Shown here: positions 26,112 to 36,120 of the stretch, one piece after another | How positions within the stretch are numbered: position 1 is the first letter of the stretch | Layout of the letters: each line of letters begins with the position of its first letter | The notes under the pieces: model-generated | Told to the model about the DNA's origin: nothing | What the model saw: the letters and a program-made list of their open reading frames with translations, nothing else | Databases searched by the model: none | Translations under genes and position numbers: made by a program | NCBI GenBank assembly: GCA_014801075.1 | Contig: JAAVEW010000023.1 | Location: 1 to 64,000, forward strand | Origin: Barnesiella sp. | GTDB taxonomy: Bacteria; Bacteroidota; Bacteroidia; Bacteroidales; Muribaculaceae | Length of the DNA stretch: 64,000 nucleotides | Reading direction: 5' to 3'

Positions 26112-27914
26112 TCACACGTACATCGCCTCAATTTCACGGGCGTAGCGGCGGTTGATGATGGGCCGGCGTATCTTGAGAGTGTTGGTGAGCTCGCCGTCCT
26201 CCATGGTGAAAGCCTTGGGGAGGAGGGTGAATTTCTTGATTTTCTCAAAGCCTGCGAGGCCGCTCTGCAATTTTTCGATGCGCTCCTCAATCATGCGGCG
26301 TATGTCGGCGTTCCTGACGAGGTCCTCCACCGATTTGTAGGCAATCTTCTTGCGGCGCGCGTAGTCCTTGAGGGCTTCAAAAGCGGGGATGATGATTGCG
26401 GTGACATATTTGCGCTTGTCGCCGATGACGGCAACCTGGTCGATGTACATGTCCTCGCCGAGGCGGCTTTCGATGGCCTGCGGGGCTATGTACTTGCCGT
26501 TGGAGGTCTTGAAGAGGTCCTTGATGCGGTCGGTGAGCACGATGGCGCCGTCGGCGTTGATGTAGCCGGCATCGCCGGTGCGGAACCAGCCGTCGGGGGT
26601 GAAGGCTTCGGCGGTGGCTTCGGGCTTGTTGTGGTAGCCGCGCATCACGGTGGGCGCTTTCACGAGGATTTCGTCGTCCTCGCCGATGCGCACTTCGATG
26701 CCGGGGAGCACTGTGCCTATTGTGCCGTATTCGTAGCCCGTGGCGGGGTAGCAGCTGACGGTCGCGGTGGTTTCCGACAGGCCGTAGCCTATGAGGATGT
26801 TGATACCGCAGGCGTGGAGAAACTCCGTGATGTTGGTGGAGAGGGGAGCGCCGGCGGTGGGGAATATGTTGCCGTTCTCAACTCCGATGACGCGCTGCAG
26901 GGGTTTGAATACCTGGTGGTTGAAGAACTTGTATTGCATCTCGGTCCACCAGGGGGCTTTGAGGCCGAAGCGGGCATACTTGTTGTTGCGGCGGTTGCCT
27001 ATCTTGATGGCGCGGTTGAATATCCATTTCTTGAAGCCCTTTGTCTGCGAGAGTTTTTCGTCGATGGCGGTGTAGACTTTCTCCCAGAATCGGGGCACGC
27101 TGCACATGCATGTGGGGCGCACTTCCTTGATGGCACGCTGTATGATGTGCGGGTCGGGGTTGACGTTGACCACGATGCCGCTGTAAAGGCAGAAGTAGGT
27201 CCATGCTTTCTCGAAGATATGGCTCAACGGGAGGAAGCAGAGGGAGGTGTCGCGGTCGGAAATCATGGTGAGGCGCTGCTCGTGGATGGCCATGGCGGCG
27301 TCAAAGGCGCTGTGGGGGAGGATAGCACCCTTGGGTTCGCCCGTGGTGCCGGAGGTGTAGATAAGAGTGGCTACATCGTCGGGAGTGGCGGCAGCGGAGC
27401 GTCGTGCCACTTCGGCGCGGCAGTTGTCGGTGGCGTGGGCGCCGAGTTCGAGAAGCTGGGCAAACGTCATGGTAGTGTCATCATCGGCTTCTTTCTCAAC
27501 TTTGTCGATGGTGATAATCTGGCGCAGGCGGGGGCAGGAGGCCGCTACCTGTCGCGCGATGGCGTATTGCGACTGATTGCCTACGACGAGCAGGGATATG
27601 CCGGCGTCGTTGACGATATATTCAACCTGGCTCTTGCTGCTGGTGGAATAGATGGAGACGGGAATGGCACGGTTGGCATAGGCTGCGAGGTCGGTCTCGA
27701 TGATTTCGATGCAGTTGCCCGAAAAGATACCGATGTGCTCCTGTTCGGCGATGCCGAGTATCTCGAGAGCGGCGGCGGCGTCGGCCACGCGGCGGTGGAG
27801 AGTGCCCCATGTCTCGGGCTCCCATGTGCGGTCGGCCACGCGCTGGGTGAGGGCCGTTCGGTCGCTGTATTTCTCGTTGCCTCGTGCGGTAAGAGAGGTC
27901 AGTATATTGGTCAT
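26112..27914 (-). CDS. Long-chain acyl-CoA synthetase (AMP-binding)
   Basis: A 600-residue ligase that adenylates a fatty acid and transfers it to CoA. It has YTSGTTGEPKGA for AMP binding, GYGLSETT, and RTGDAGYINADG with RIKDLFKTSNGKYIAP near the hinge. Length fits the long-chain FACL type found in Bacteroidetes. No signal peptide; likely cytoplasmic or membrane-associated. The ATG at 27914 (MTNILTSLTARG) is preferred to 27932. It is a single-gene unit; a -7 box TAACTTTG lies at 27944-27951 (minus). Confidence 0.92.
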   Translation of the reverse strand: MTNILTSLTARGNEKYSDRTALTQRVADRTWEPETWGTLHRRVADAAAALEILGIAEQEHIGIFSGNCIEIIETDLAAYANRAIPVSIYSTSSKSQVEYIVNDAGISLLVVGNQSQYAIARQVAASCPRLRQIITIDKVEKEADDDTTMTFAQLLELGAHATDNCRAEVARRSAAATPDDVATLIYTSGTTGEPKGAILPHSAFDAAMAIHEQRLTMISDRDTSLCFLPLSHIFEKAWTYFCLYSGIVVNVNPDPHIIQRAIKEVRPTCMCSVPRFWEKVYTAIDEKLSQTKGFKKWIFNRAIKIGNRRNNKYARFGLKAPWWTEMQYKFFNHQVFKPLQRVIGVENGNIFPTAGAPLSTNITEFLHACGINILIGYGLSETTATVSCYPATGYEYGTIGTVLPGIEVRIGEDDEILVKAPTVMRGYHNKPEATAEAFTPDGWFRTGDAGYINADGAIVLTDRIKDLFKTSNGKYIAPQAIESRLGEDMYIDQVAVIGDKRKYVTAIIIPAFEALKDYARRKKIAYKSVEDLVRNADIRRMIEERIEKLQSGLAGFEKIKKFTLLPKAFTMEDGELTNTLKIRRPIINRRYAREIEAMYV

Positions 27915-27943
27915 ATTGTATCTACAAATCAATTATTGTGGGT

Positions 27944-27951
27944 CAAAGTTA
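27944..27951 (-). promoter_or_regulatory. Promoter -7 box for the acyl-CoA synthetase gene
   Basis: TAACTTTG on the minus strand, about 30 bp before the start codon. Confidence 0.55.
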
Positions 27952-28119
27952 ACGACATTATTCTATTTGGTAACGCTTGAATGGACTAAATTGACTTGCA
28001 GTTAACATTCGTTAGCACTTTTTCGGGTGGTATCGGTTGCTTTTTGCACACTCCGGCGGGGTGGTGTGCAAGGTTTGCGACTCTTTTCGGAATGGTGGTA
28101 TGATTCGGCGGAATTTTTG

Positions 28120-28127
28120 TATATTTG
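28120..28127 (+). promoter_or_regulatory. Promoter -7 box upstream of the structured leader
   Basis: TATATTTG on the plus strand. Transcription would start near 28134 and give a leader of about 205 nt ahead of the M20 gene, containing the whole 28158-28338 element. A three-codon reading frame (ATG AAA AAG TAA) begins at 28147. Confidence 0.6.
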
Positions 28128-28157
28128 CCGTAACTATTACATAAAAATGAAAAAGTA

Positions 28158-28338
28158 AGTAACTGTTCAAAATTATTTTAATATTATGGCGGAAGGATTT
28201 TCCTGACGATTTTTCACGAGGAAGAAGGAGTGTAGCGAGCTACATGACTGATGACGAGGGGAAAAGCGACGAAAAATACTCCGACAGAATATTAAGATAA
28301 TGAGAACGGTTAGTATAAAATAATTTTAAACAGTTACT
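28158..28338 (+). repeat. Structured inverted-repeat element in the M20 deacylase leader
   Basis: The 22 bp ends (28158-28179 and 28317-28338) are reverse complements with one mismatch. A second, inner match (TTAATATT followed by GGCGGA versus GTCGGA) is offset by an insertion on the right side. The core has GAAGAAGGAG (28221-28230), a hairpin TGTAGC-GA-GCTACA (28231-28244) and GACTGATGA (28246-28254), enclosed by a stem 28205-28215 / 28260-28270. The right end stops one base before the start codon, so the structure could hide the ribosome site. The rest of the 424 bp gap (27915-28339) holds only promoters. Confidence 0.75.
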
Positions 28339-28339
28339 A

Positions 28340-29404
28340 ATGATTGACGAGATATATTACAAGGCGGTGGACCTGCTGAAGAAAATGATTTCGACACCGT
28401 CGGTATCGCGCGACGAAAGCGAGGTTGCCGATGCGGTCACGGCTTTTCTGGAAAATGAGGGTTTCGAGGTGACGCGTTTCGGTAATAATGTATATGTGGC
28501 GCCGCAGCGTTATGACGCCGCGCGGCCTACGTTGCTGCTCAACTCGCATATCGACACGGTGCGTGCCGTAGAGGGCTGGGAGCGCGACCCCTTCACTGCG
28601 GTGGAGGAGGATGGCAGGCTCTACGGGCTCGGCAGTAATGATGCCGGAGCATCGGTCGTGTCGCTGGCAGCCGCTTTTGTGATACTGTCGTCGCGCGAGG
28701 AGCCTTACAATCTCGCTCTGCTTCTGTCGTGTGAGGAGGAGGTAAGCGGTAAGGGTGGCATCTCGTCGGTCGTCGATAAGATAGGTAAGATTGATTTTGC
28801 CGTTGTCGGCGAGCCTACCGGTATGCGTCCCGCTATTGCCGAGAAGGGGCTTATGGTACTCGACGGCGAGGTGTATGGCGAGGCGGGGCACGCCGCCCGC
28901 AACGAGGGGGTGAATGCCATATACGAGGCTATCGAGGTGATTGACAAGTTGCGCTCACTACGCTTCGAGAAGGAGTCGGAGATGCTCGGTCCGGTGAAAA
29001 TTTCGGTGACGCAGATTGATGCCGGCACGCAGCATAATGTTGTGCCCGACCTGTGTACGATAGTGGTGGATGTGCGCACTACCGATGCCTACACCAACGC
29101 CGAGACGCTGGAACTGATACGCCGGGCTGTGCCGAAATGCAAACTGACGCCGCGCTCCACACGTCTCAATCCGTCGGGTGTGTCAAAGAACCATCCGCTT
29201 GTAGAGCGAGCGGCGATGCTCGGTCTCACTCCGTATGGCTCTCCTACGCTTTCCGACCAGGCGCTGATGCCCTGGCCGTCGGTCAAGATGGGCCCCGGTG
29301 ATTCGGCGCGTTCACATACGGCCGACGAGTATATCGAACTTGACGAGATACGTCAGGCGATAGAATACTACGTCACGATGCTCGACGGACTTAAACTGGC
29401 GTAA
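28340..29404 (+). CDS. M20-family deacylase, ArgE/DapE-like
   Basis: A 354-residue metallohydrolase. Metal-binding residues are visible: His70 and Asp72 (NSHIDTV), Asp101 (LGSNDAG), the Glu cluster at 132-134 (CEEEVSG), and a late His in RSHTADEY. The family removes acyl groups from N-acyl amino acids. In Bacteroidetes such enzymes act on N-succinyl- or N-acetyl-ornithine/citrulline in arginine synthesis, so this is a likely role, but no other arg gene is nearby. Its start codon abuts the structured element. Confidence 0.88.
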   Translation: MIDEIYYKAVDLLKKMISTPSVSRDESEVADAVTAFLENEGFEVTRFGNNVYVAPQRYDAARPTLLLNSHIDTVRAVEGWERDPFTAVEEDGRLYGLGSNDAGASVVSLAAAFVILSSREEPYNLALLLSCEEEVSGKGGISSVVDKIGKIDFAVVGEPTGMRPAIAEKGLMVLDGEVYGEAGHAARNEGVNAIYEAIEVIDKLRSLRFEKESEMLGPVKISVTQIDAGTQHNVVPDLCTIVVDVRTTDAYTNAETLELIRRAVPKCKLTPRSTRLNPSGVSKNHPLVERAAMLGLTPYGSPTLSDQALMPWPSVKMGPGDSARSHTADEYIELDEIRQAIEYYVTMLDGLKLA

Positions 29405-29459
29405 TCTGTCAGTCTGCCGAGCTGTTGTCACCGGCTGTAACTGACAGGTTGCTATACCG

Positions 29460-31478
29460 TTATATTTTCACGAACTTACATGAGATATTGCGCGAACCTT
29501 CGTGCCAGGCGAGAATGTAAATGCCGGGTGCGAGGGGGCTTACGTCGATAGTTTCGGTTACGGCGCCTGTCATGACGGTGGTGCCGGCTGCGGTGAGGAT
29601 GGCGAAAGTGCCTTCAACCGAAGTGCCGTCAGCGGCGATGAACCGCAGGCATGCTGCCGAGGGGGAGTAGGTGACAATGTAGTCGTTGCCGTCGGGAAGC
29701 ATGGCATCGATGCCGGCGCTCTCTTTGAGTTCGTCGCGGATTATGCGCCACTGCCGGTTTGGTTTGTTGGGGTTGTCGGAGTCGTTGTCCCACGAGATGA
29801 AGGGGTTGCCGTCGTCGCTGCTGCCGCCGGAATTGTTCCATGCGAGTCCTGTGGCACGGTTGGCTATGGCGTATGCGCCTCCTGTGGGCATGGCTATCAT
29901 CTGCCACTGCTGGCGCGGGTCTGCGGCATCTGGCTCGGCAAGGGTGAGCTGGTCGCTGCGGGTGTATTTGTCGCCGGTCAGCGGCGCTTTGTCGGCAATG
30001 GCTTTGCCGGTGGCGCGGTTGGTGATGGTGTAATAGCCGTCGGCGGCGGGCAGGATGCTCCATTGCTGGGATTGGGTGCCGTCGGTGTAGGTGTTGCCGC
30101 AGAGAGCCGATTGGTCGGTAGTGAGGTCGGCACACTTCATGGTGTTGACGTTGTGGATGCGGTAGTAGTAGTCCTCCTCGACGGCAAACGGGGGAGTGGG
30201 AACAGCGCCGAGGGCTTCCTTCTCGAATGTTTCGGAGAGGTAGCTGATGCGGTTGCGCACGAACTGGCGGAGGAAGTCGACCGTGGCCGAGTAGGTGTTG
30301 AACAGCATGTATTCGTCATAGACGCGGCGGTATATGGGCCAGATGCGGCCGTCGAGAGCCTGAGATGACTTTAGGGTGGCTTCGGTATCGTCGATGAATG
30401 CTATGAGATGGTCCTCCAGACCGGCTTCCACCATGCTTTTCCATTTTTCATTTACTGCGTTGACAAACCACGGGTCCTCCCACATGCGGCGTATCCACAC
30501 GCCGGTGAGGTCGGCGCCGAAACCATCCTTTAATACTGTGCGACGGGTCATGTCGCCCTGGCGCTGGCAGTTATTGAACGCTATGTCGTAGTCCCACATC
30601 GGTCCCCAGTAGATTTTGGGGTCGTCGCGGTCCTTATAAATATATGTGCTCCAGAAAGCATCGGGATTGGCGGTCATTTCCGAGGCGACGTACCAGCTTA
30701 TGAGAGTGTTCTCGTCGACGTAGCTGCGGTAGCCGGTTTCGGGGTTGGTGAAGTCGCTGCTGAAAAGCGCGTTTTCAAAGCTCTGTATATAATTATGTAT
30801 ATAGTTGAGCTGGCGGGGGTCGATGATGTCGTCGTCGGGCGATTTGACGGTGATTTTTACGCCGCGGGAAGTGGTGAATTTTACCGGTTCGCTGTCGGCG
30901 AAGCCGTCGATTTCGAGGAGGTAGCCGCCGGTGATGTTTGAGTCGTCGGTCATAGGGTCTTCCTGCTCGTAGATGTCCACGCGCTTCGGGCGCACTTCAA
31001 TCTGGTCGGAAATCTGGTAGTTGCCTACGTAGCGGCCGTTGAGCACGAGGTCGACAAACTGTGCGGCAGCCGTGAACGGTTGTCCGGCAAACTTGCCGAG
31101 GCAGGCGGCCAGTGCGTTGCGCATCAGGCTCTTGTCGGAGTAGTTGGCCAGTAACGTCCAGCTCTTGGCTTTGGCGTGGTCAGGGCCGAGAAATTCCTGT
31201 TTCTTGTCAAATTTTATGCGATAGGGTTTCTTGGCGAGGCCCCATGTGGAGTTGCCGCGGCCGCGTATGCCGAGAGCGTCGTAGAGTGTCACGCCGTCGG
31301 CGTCGACGTAGCGGAGAGTGGCGTTGAGGTAGGTTTCTTTGCTCGTGATGGCTCGACCGTTTTCGGTCTCGATGTAGACGGTGGGTATGTCGGAGCGTTG
31401 GGGGTAGTCCTGGGCGGCCGCAGTCAGGGAGGCTGCGGAGGCGATTATTGCTGCACTGATTATGGAGGGTAGTTTCAC
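29460..31478 (-). CDS. Secreted CotH-family protein with ricin-like and sorting-type tail
   Basis: A 672-residue protein with a signal peptide (about 1-22). The CotH kinase-like domain (about 30-420) has GRGNSTW and MWDYDIAFNN, typical of this atypical protein-kinase fold. A ricin-type beta-trefoil (about 435-580) has repeated Q-x-W units (QSQQWSI, PRQQWQM, NRQWRI). The last about 75 residues look like a type A T9SS-style C-terminal domain (LAPGIYIL then KFVKI). The start codon is GTG. Likely surface or secreted; the target is unknown. Confidence 0.85.
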   Translation of the reverse strand: MKLPSIISAAIIASAASLTAAAQDYPQRSDIPTVYIETENGRAITSKETYLNATLRYVDADGVTLYDALGIRGRGNSTWGLAKKPYRIKFDKKQEFLGPDHAKAKSWTLLANYSDKSLMRNALAACLGKFAGQPFTAAAQFVDLVLNGRYVGNYQISDQIEVRPKRVDIYEQEDPMTDDSNITGGYLLEIDGFADSEPVKFTTSRGVKITVKSPDDDIIDPRQLNYIHNYIQSFENALFSSDFTNPETGYRSYVDENTLISWYVASEMTANPDAFWSTYIYKDRDDPKIYWGPMWDYDIAFNNCQRQGDMTRRTVLKDGFGADLTGVWIRRMWEDPWFVNAVNEKWKSMVEAGLEDHLIAFIDDTEATLKSSQALDGRIWPIYRRVYDEYMLFNTYSATVDFLRQFVRNRISYLSETFEKEALGAVPTPPFAVEEDYYYRIHNVNTMKCADLTTDQSALCGNTYTDGTQSQQWSILPAADGYYTITNRATGKAIADKAPLTGDKYTRSDQLTLAEPDAADPRQQWQMIAMPTGGAYAIANRATGLAWNNSGGSSDDGNPFISWDNDSDNPNKPNRQWRIIRDELKESAGIDAMLPDGNDYIVTYSPSAACLRFIAADGTSVEGTFAILTAAGTTVMTGAVTETIDVSPLAPGIYILAWHEGSRNISCKFVKI

Positions 31479-31554
31479 GGGATTGTAGGTTGGTTTGCTT
31501 GAATGAACGTGTGGAAAATCGGCCCGGCCGAGTTCCCTCGCACGTGAGATGATG

Positions 31555-31562
31555 ACAAAGGT
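31555..31562 (-). promoter_or_regulatory. Promoter -7 box for the CotH gene
   Basis: TACCTTTG on the minus strand, about 77 bp upstream of the GTG start. Confidence 0.5.
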
Positions 31563-31572
31563 ATGTTTAATT

Positions 31573-31612
31573 AGTATTAAAACAGTAAATAATCTGTTAA
31601 ATTATTTTAATA
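31573..31612. other. AT-rich palindrome in the divergent CotH/rpsL gap
   Basis: GTATTAAAA (31573-31581) pairs with TTTTAATAC (31604-31612), and an inner AACAG/CTGTT stem is an alternative. It lies in the 421 bp gap between divergent genes. The rest of that gap holds the two promoters and nothing else I can support. Confidence 0.5.
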
Positions 31613-31720
31613 CGGAGTAATAGGCGGGCACTCCTGAAGAGCTCAGAGATGAATCGGACGGGGTGGTTGCGAGTCGCGCTGAGTCATAGTATCCGGGGCG
31701 GGAAATAAAAAGCTAAAATA

Positions 31721-31752
31721 TTTGGTAATTAGAAAATTAAGTTGTAATTTTG
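31721..31752 (+). promoter_or_regulatory. Promoter of the str operon (rpsL)
   Basis: TTTG (31721-31724), 20 bp spacer, TAATTTTG (31745-31752): the best -33/-7 match in the window. It implies a leader of about 140 nt before rpsL. Confidence 0.8.
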
Positions 31753-31899
31753 TGACGTCATTCGTATGCGTGTGCGCCGACATGATGCCAACTATTTGAT
31801 AGTCAGGCTGATTGTTGTGCGTAGTGTGTATGGATGCGAAGAGAGAAATTTAAGAACAACAAGTATAATTAACGAAAACTGTAAACTAAAAGAACTAAG

Positions 31900-32289
31900 A
31901 TGCCTACTATTCAGCAATTAGTAAGAAAAGGACGTGTCTCGTTGGAAGACAAGAGCAAGAGCCCTGCGCTCGATTCATGCCCCCAGCGTCGCGGCGTCTG
32001 CGTGCGTGTCTACACTACAACCCCCAAAAAGCCTAACTCGGCAATGCGTAAGGTGGCCCGTGTACGTCTCACCAATGGTAAAGAAGTCAACTCTTACATC
32101 CCCGGTGAAGGTCACAACCTCCAGGAGCACTCAATCGTGTTGGTTCGCGGCGGTCGTGTGAAAGACCTCCCCGGTGTGCGTTATCACATCGTACGCGGTA
32201 CGCTCGATACATCAGGTGTGAAAGACCGCACTCAGCGTCGTTCGAAATACGGAGCGAAGCGTCCCAAAGCCGGTGCTGCCAAGAAGTAA
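31900..32289 (+). CDS. rpsL: 30S ribosomal protein S12
   Basis: A 129-residue decoding-centre protein. The TPKKPNSA loop (41-48) keeps the normal lysines, so the classic streptomycin-resistance change at that site is absent. It also has KDLPGVRYH. First gene of the str cluster, followed by rpsG after an unusually long 182 bp spacer. Confidence 0.97.
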   Translation: MPTIQQLVRKGRVSLEDKSKSPALDSCPQRRGVCVRVYTTTPKKPNSAMRKVARVRLTNGKEVNSYIPGEGHNLQEHSIVLVRGGRVKDLPGVRYHIVRGTLDTSGVKDRTQRRSKYGAKRPKAGAAKK

Positions 32290-32471
32290 TCGCCTCGCGA
32301 CAGCGTGAGGTGGTGAAGCCACTTATAGCACCCGAGATTTTTTAAAAACAATAAAGTTTTTTAAACCTCGTTTTTGAAGTTGAAGCTGCCAACGGTTGAG
32401 TAAGCCAAGCATCAGAGGATGCCGCTGAAGTAAGACACCAGCCAAGCAACAAAAACAAAGATTAAAACAAA
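32290..32471 (+). promoter_or_regulatory. rpsL-rpsG spacer, possible S7 control site
   Basis: 182 bp with two possible hairpins: CCTCGC/GCGTGAGG-type at about 32293-32310 and GTGG/CCAC just after. In E. coli, S7 represses its own mRNA through the S12-S7 spacer. Whether this spacer does so is inference. Confidence 0.35.
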
Positions 32472-32948
32472 ATGAGAAAAGCTAAACCTAAGAAAAGGGT
32501 TGTGTTGCCCGATCCCGTTTTCCATGACGTCAAAGTGTCAAAATTCGTGAACCACTTGATGTATGACGGTAAAAAGAACACTTCTTACACTATCTTCTAC
32601 TCGTCACTTGAGATTGTGAAATCGAAATTGCCCAATGAGGAAAAGTCAGCTCTCGAAATCTGGAAAAAAGCTCTCGAGAACATCACTCCCCAGGTAGAAG
32701 TAAAATCACGCCGTGTGGGTGGTGCTACCTTCCAGGTGCCTACTGAAATCCGCCCCGACCGCAAAGAGTCAATCTCAATGAAAAACCTTATCCTCTATGC
32801 TCGCAAACGTGGCGGCAAGACTATGGCTGACAAACTCGCAGCCGAGATCGTTGACGCATTCAATGAGCAGGGCGGTGCCTACAAGCGCAAAGAGGATATG
32901 CACAAGATGGCTGAGGCTAACCGTGCATTCGCTCACTTCCGCTTCTAA
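32472..32948 (+). CDS. rpsG: 30S ribosomal protein S7
   Basis: A 158-residue head protein that starts assembly of the 3' domain of 16S rRNA. It has the family start MRKAKPKKR and the [16 protein letters not shown] hairpin region. Followed 33 bp later by fusA. Confidence 0.97.
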   Translation: MRKAKPKKRVVLPDPVFHDVKVSKFVNHLMYDGKKNTSYTIFYSSLEIVKSKLPNEEKSALEIWKKALENITPQVEVKSRRVGGATFQVPTEIRPDRKESISMKNLILYARKRGGKTMADKLAAEIVDAFNEQGGAYKRKEDMHKMAEANRAFAHFRF

Positions 32949-32981
32949 TTTTTTCATTGAACTCTTAATTTATTTCAAACA

Positions 32982-35108
32982 ATGGCTAAATCAGACGAAC
33001 AACTTAAATATACGCGTAATATCGGTATCATGGCCCACATCGATGCCGGTAAGACCACAACTTCAGAGCGTATTCTTTTCTATACCGGTCTGACTCACAA
33101 AATCGGTGAGGTGCATGATGGCGCTGCTACCATGGACTGGATGGAACAGGAGCAGGAGCGCGGTATCACAATTACTTCCGCAGCTACCACTACTTTCTGG
33201 AACTACGATAACGAAAAATTCAAAATCAACCTTATTGACACCCCGGGACACGTTGACTTCACCGTAGAGGTAGAACGTTCACTTCGTATCCTCGATGGTG
33301 CTGTCGCTACTTTCTGTGCCGTTGGTGGTGTTGAGCCCCAGTCAGAGACTGTATGGCGTCAGGCTGATAAATACAACGTACCCCGTATCGGTTACGTAAA
33401 CAAGATGGACCGCTCGGGTGCCAACTTCTTCGAAGTGGTACGTCAGCTCAAGGATGTCCTCGGCGCTAATCCCTGTCCCATCCAGATTCCTATCGGTTCA
33501 GAGGAAACTTTCAAGGGCGTTGTTGACCTCATCACTATGAAGGCTATCTTCTGGCATGACGAGACTATGGGCGCTGACTACTCTGTAGAGGAAATCCCCG
33601 CCAACCTCGTTGCCGAAGCTGAGGAATACCGCGACAATATGCTTGAGAAAATCGCCGAATATGACGATGACCTCATGACTAAATATTTCGACGATCCCTC
33701 TACTATCACTGAAGAGGAAATCCGCCGCGCTCTCCGCAAGGCTACTCTTGCTATGGACCTCGTGCCCATGATTTGCGGTTCGTCGTTCAAGAACAAAGGT
33801 GTTCAGTGTCTTCTCGACGCTGTCTGCGCTTACCTCCCCAGCCCCCTCGATGCAGGCGCTGTTGAAGGTCACGCAGTAGGTGAACCCGACCAGATCGAGA
33901 CCCGCGAACCCTCTTCTGACGCTCCCATGTGTGCTCTCGCGTTCAAGATTGCAACCGACCCCTATGTAGGCCGTCTCTGCTTCTTCCGCGTTTACTCAGG
34001 CGATATGATTGCCGGTTCTTACGTGCTCAACTCTCGTTCGGGCAAGAAAGAGCGTATCTCTCGTCTGTTCCAGATGCACTCAAACAAACAGAACGCTAAA
34101 GAAATGATCGGTTGCGGCGATATCGGCGCAGGCGTTGGTTTCAAAGATATCCGCACCGGTGATACCCTCTGCTCTGAAGAGGCTCCCATCGTGCTCGAAG
34201 CTATGGACTTCCCCGATCCCGTTATCGGTATCGCAGTTGAGCCCAAGACTCAGAAAGACCTCGACAAGCTCGGCGTCGGTCTGCAGAAGCTCGCTGAAGA
34301 AGACCCCACCTTCCGCGTTCAGACTAACGAAGAAACCGGTCAGACTGTCATCTCAGGTATGGGTGAGCTCCACCTCGATATCATTATCGACCGTCTCCGT
34401 CGCGAATTCAAGGTAGAATGTAACCAGGGTCGTCCTCAGGTTACCTACAAGGAAGCTATCACCAAGCCCGTTGAACTCCGTGAAGTGTTCAAGAAGCAGA
34501 CCGGTGGTCGCGGTAAGTTCGCTGATATCATCGTTCGCGTTGAACCCGTTGACGAGGGCTTCGAAGGCAACCTCCAGTTTGTTGACGAGGTTAAGGGTGG
34601 TAACATTCCTAAGGAATTCATCCCCTCTATCCAGAAAGGTTTCACTACCGCAATGAAGAACGGTGTGCTCGCAGGCTATCCCGTAGAGCAGCTCAAGGTT
34701 ACCGTAATCGACGGTTCGTTCCACCCGGTTGACTCCGACCAGCTTTCATTCGAGCTCTGTGCAATTCAGGCGTTCAAGAAAGCATCTGAAAAGGCAGGTC
34801 CCGTACTTCTCGAGCCTATCATGAAGATTGAGGTCGTTACTCCCGAGGAAAGCATGGGTGACGTTATTTCCGACCTTAACAAGCGTCGCGGTCAGGTAGA
34901 AGGCATGGAAAGCTCACGCTCAGGTGCCCGCGTCGTTAAGGCTAAAGCACCTCTCGCCGAAATGTTCGGTTACGTGACTGCCCTCCGTACCATCACTTCA
35001 GGTCGTGCTACTTCAACAATGTCGTTCTCTCACTACGCTGAGGTAAGCAACTCGATTGCCAAGAATGTCCTCACCGAATGCCAGGGACGCGTCGACTTAT
35101 TGAAATAA
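32982..35108 (+). CDS. fusA: Elongation factor G
   Basis: A 708-residue translocase GTPase. The G1 motif AHIDAGKTT is at 18-26, followed by DTPGHVDF (G3) and NKMDRSGA (G4). Domains II-V follow in order, with [10 protein letters not shown] in domain III. Codon use is strongly biased, as expected for a highly expressed gene. It sits in the str cluster between rpsG and rpsJ; tuf is not present here, which is common in Bacteroidetes. Confidence 0.98.
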   Translation: MAKSDEQLKYTRNIGIMAHIDAGKTTTSERILFYTGLTHKIGEVHDGAATMDWMEQEQERGITITSAATTTFWNYDNEKFKINLIDTPGHVDFTVEVERSLRILDGAVATFCAVGGVEPQSETVWRQADKYNVPRIGYVNKMDRSGANFFEVVRQLKDVLGANPCPIQIPIGSEETFKGVVDLITMKAIFWHDETMGADYSVEEIPANLVAEAEEYRDNMLEKIAEYDDDLMTKYFDDPSTITEEEIRRALRKATLAMDLVPMICGSSFKNKGVQCLLDAVCAYLPSPLDAGAVEGHAVGEPDQIETREPSSDAPMCALAFKIATDPYVGRLCFFRVYSGDMIAGSYVLNSRSGKKERISRLFQMHSNKQNAKEMIGCGDIGAGVGFKDIRTGDTLCSEEAPIVLEAMDFPDPVIGIAVEPKTQKDLDKLGVGLQKLAEEDPTFRVQTNEETGQTVISGMGELHLDIIIDRLRREFKVECNQGRPQVTYKEAITKPVELREVFKKQTGGRGKFADIIVRVEPVDEGFEGNLQFVDEVKGGNIPKEFIPSIQKGFTTAMKNGVLAGYPVEQLKVTVIDGSFHPVDSDQLSFELCAIQAFKKASEKAGPVLLEPIMKIEVVTPEESMGDVISDLNKRRGQVEGMESSRSGARVVKAKAPLAEMFGYVTALRTITSGRATSTMSFSHYAEVSNSIAKNVLTECQGRVDLLK

Positions 35109-35127
35109 TAAAATAACCAATATTAAT

Positions 35128-35433
35128 ATGAGCCAAAAAATCCGTATTAAACTCAAATCTTACGACCACAATCTCGTCGACAAGTCGGCTGAGAAAATCG
35201 TAAAGACTGTGAAGGCTACAGGCGCAGTGATCAGCGGTCCCATACCCCTGCCCACTCACAAGCGTATCTTCACTGTGAACCGCTCGACCTTCGTCAACAA
35301 GAAGAGCCGTGAGCAATTCCAACTTTCTTCTTACAAACGTCTCATCGACATCTACAACTCTACCGCCAAGACTGTAGACGCTCTGATGAAACTCGAGCTC
35401 CCCTCGGGCGTTGAAGTGGAAATCAAAGTGTAA
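35128..35433 (+). CDS. rpsJ: 30S ribosomal protein S10
   Basis: A 101-residue protein ([20 protein letters not shown]) of the 30S head that also acts with NusB in antitermination in other bacteria. First gene of the S10 cluster, 19 bp after fusA, with no clear promoter between them, so str and S10 genes are likely one transcript. Confidence 0.97.
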   Translation: MSQKIRIKLKSYDHNLVDKSAEKIVKTVKATGAVISGPIPLPTHKRIFTVNRSTFVNKKSREQFQLSSYKRLIDIYNSTAKTVDALMKLELPSGVEVEIKV

Positions 35434-35502
35434 TTGACACTGTCGACAGTTCGCAATCAAAAATATCAAAACCATAATTAACATTATAAATTTAACAGAG
35501 AA

Positions 35503-36120
35503 ATGCCAGGATTATTAGGAAAGAAAATCGGAATGACATCCGTTTTCAGTGCCGACGGCAAAAACGTGCCGTGCACTGTTATCGAAGTTGGTCCCTGCGT
35601 GGTTACTCAAGTTAAGACTGTAGAGAAGGATGGTTACGATGCCCTTCAGCTCGGTTTCGAGGTAAAGAAGGAGAAGCACACCAACCAGCCCGAAATGGGT
35701 CACTTCAAAGCAGCCGGAGTAGCTCCCCAGCGCCACTTGGCCGAGTTCAAAGGTTTTAACGGCGAGTATAAGCTCGGCGACACCATCACCGTTGAGATGT
35801 TCAACGACAACGACTTCGTTGACGTTGTAGGTACCTCAAAAGGTAAAGGTTACCAGGGTGTTGTAAAACGCCACGGTTTCGGTGGTGTAGGTCAGGCTAC
35901 TCACGGTCAGCACAACCGTCTCCGCGCTCCCGGTTCAATCGGTGCTTGTTCTTACCCTGCAAAGGTGTTCAAGGGCATGCGCATGGCCGGTCAGATGGGT
36001 AACGAACGTGTGACTGTACAAAACCTTCAGGTAGTGAAAGTGTTGCCCGAACACAACGTTTTGATGATTAAGGGTTCAATCCCCGGAAGTAAAGGTTCAA
36101 TCGTATTAATTGAGAAATAA
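35503..36120 (+). CDS. rplC: 50S ribosomal protein L3
   Basis: A 205-residue protein near the peptidyl transferase centre. It starts [15 protein letters not shown] and has the [20 protein letters not shown] loop. Its stop overlaps the rplD start by one base. Confidence 0.97.
   Translation: MPGLLGKKIGMTSVFSADGKNVPCTVIEVGPCVVTQVKTVEKDGYDALQLGFEVKKEKHTNQPEMGHFKAAGVAPQRHLAEFKGFNGEYKLGDTITVEMFNDNDFVDVVGTSKGKGYQGVVKRHGFGGVGQATHGQHNRLRAPGSIGACSYPAKVFKGMRMAGQMGNERVTVQNLQVVKVLPEHNVLMIKGSIPGSKGSIVLIEK

Noticed and set aside
26631..27980. 449-residue open frame opposite the acyl-CoA synthetase
   Set aside because: Same reason: Gly/Val/Ala-rich shadow of a clear gene.
28246..28290. Hammerhead-like CTGATGA core in the structured element
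   Set aside because: CTGATGA is followed by a GAAA in this copy, but no stem II can form between them, and the copy at the window start has no GAAA. It does not fit the hammerhead layout.
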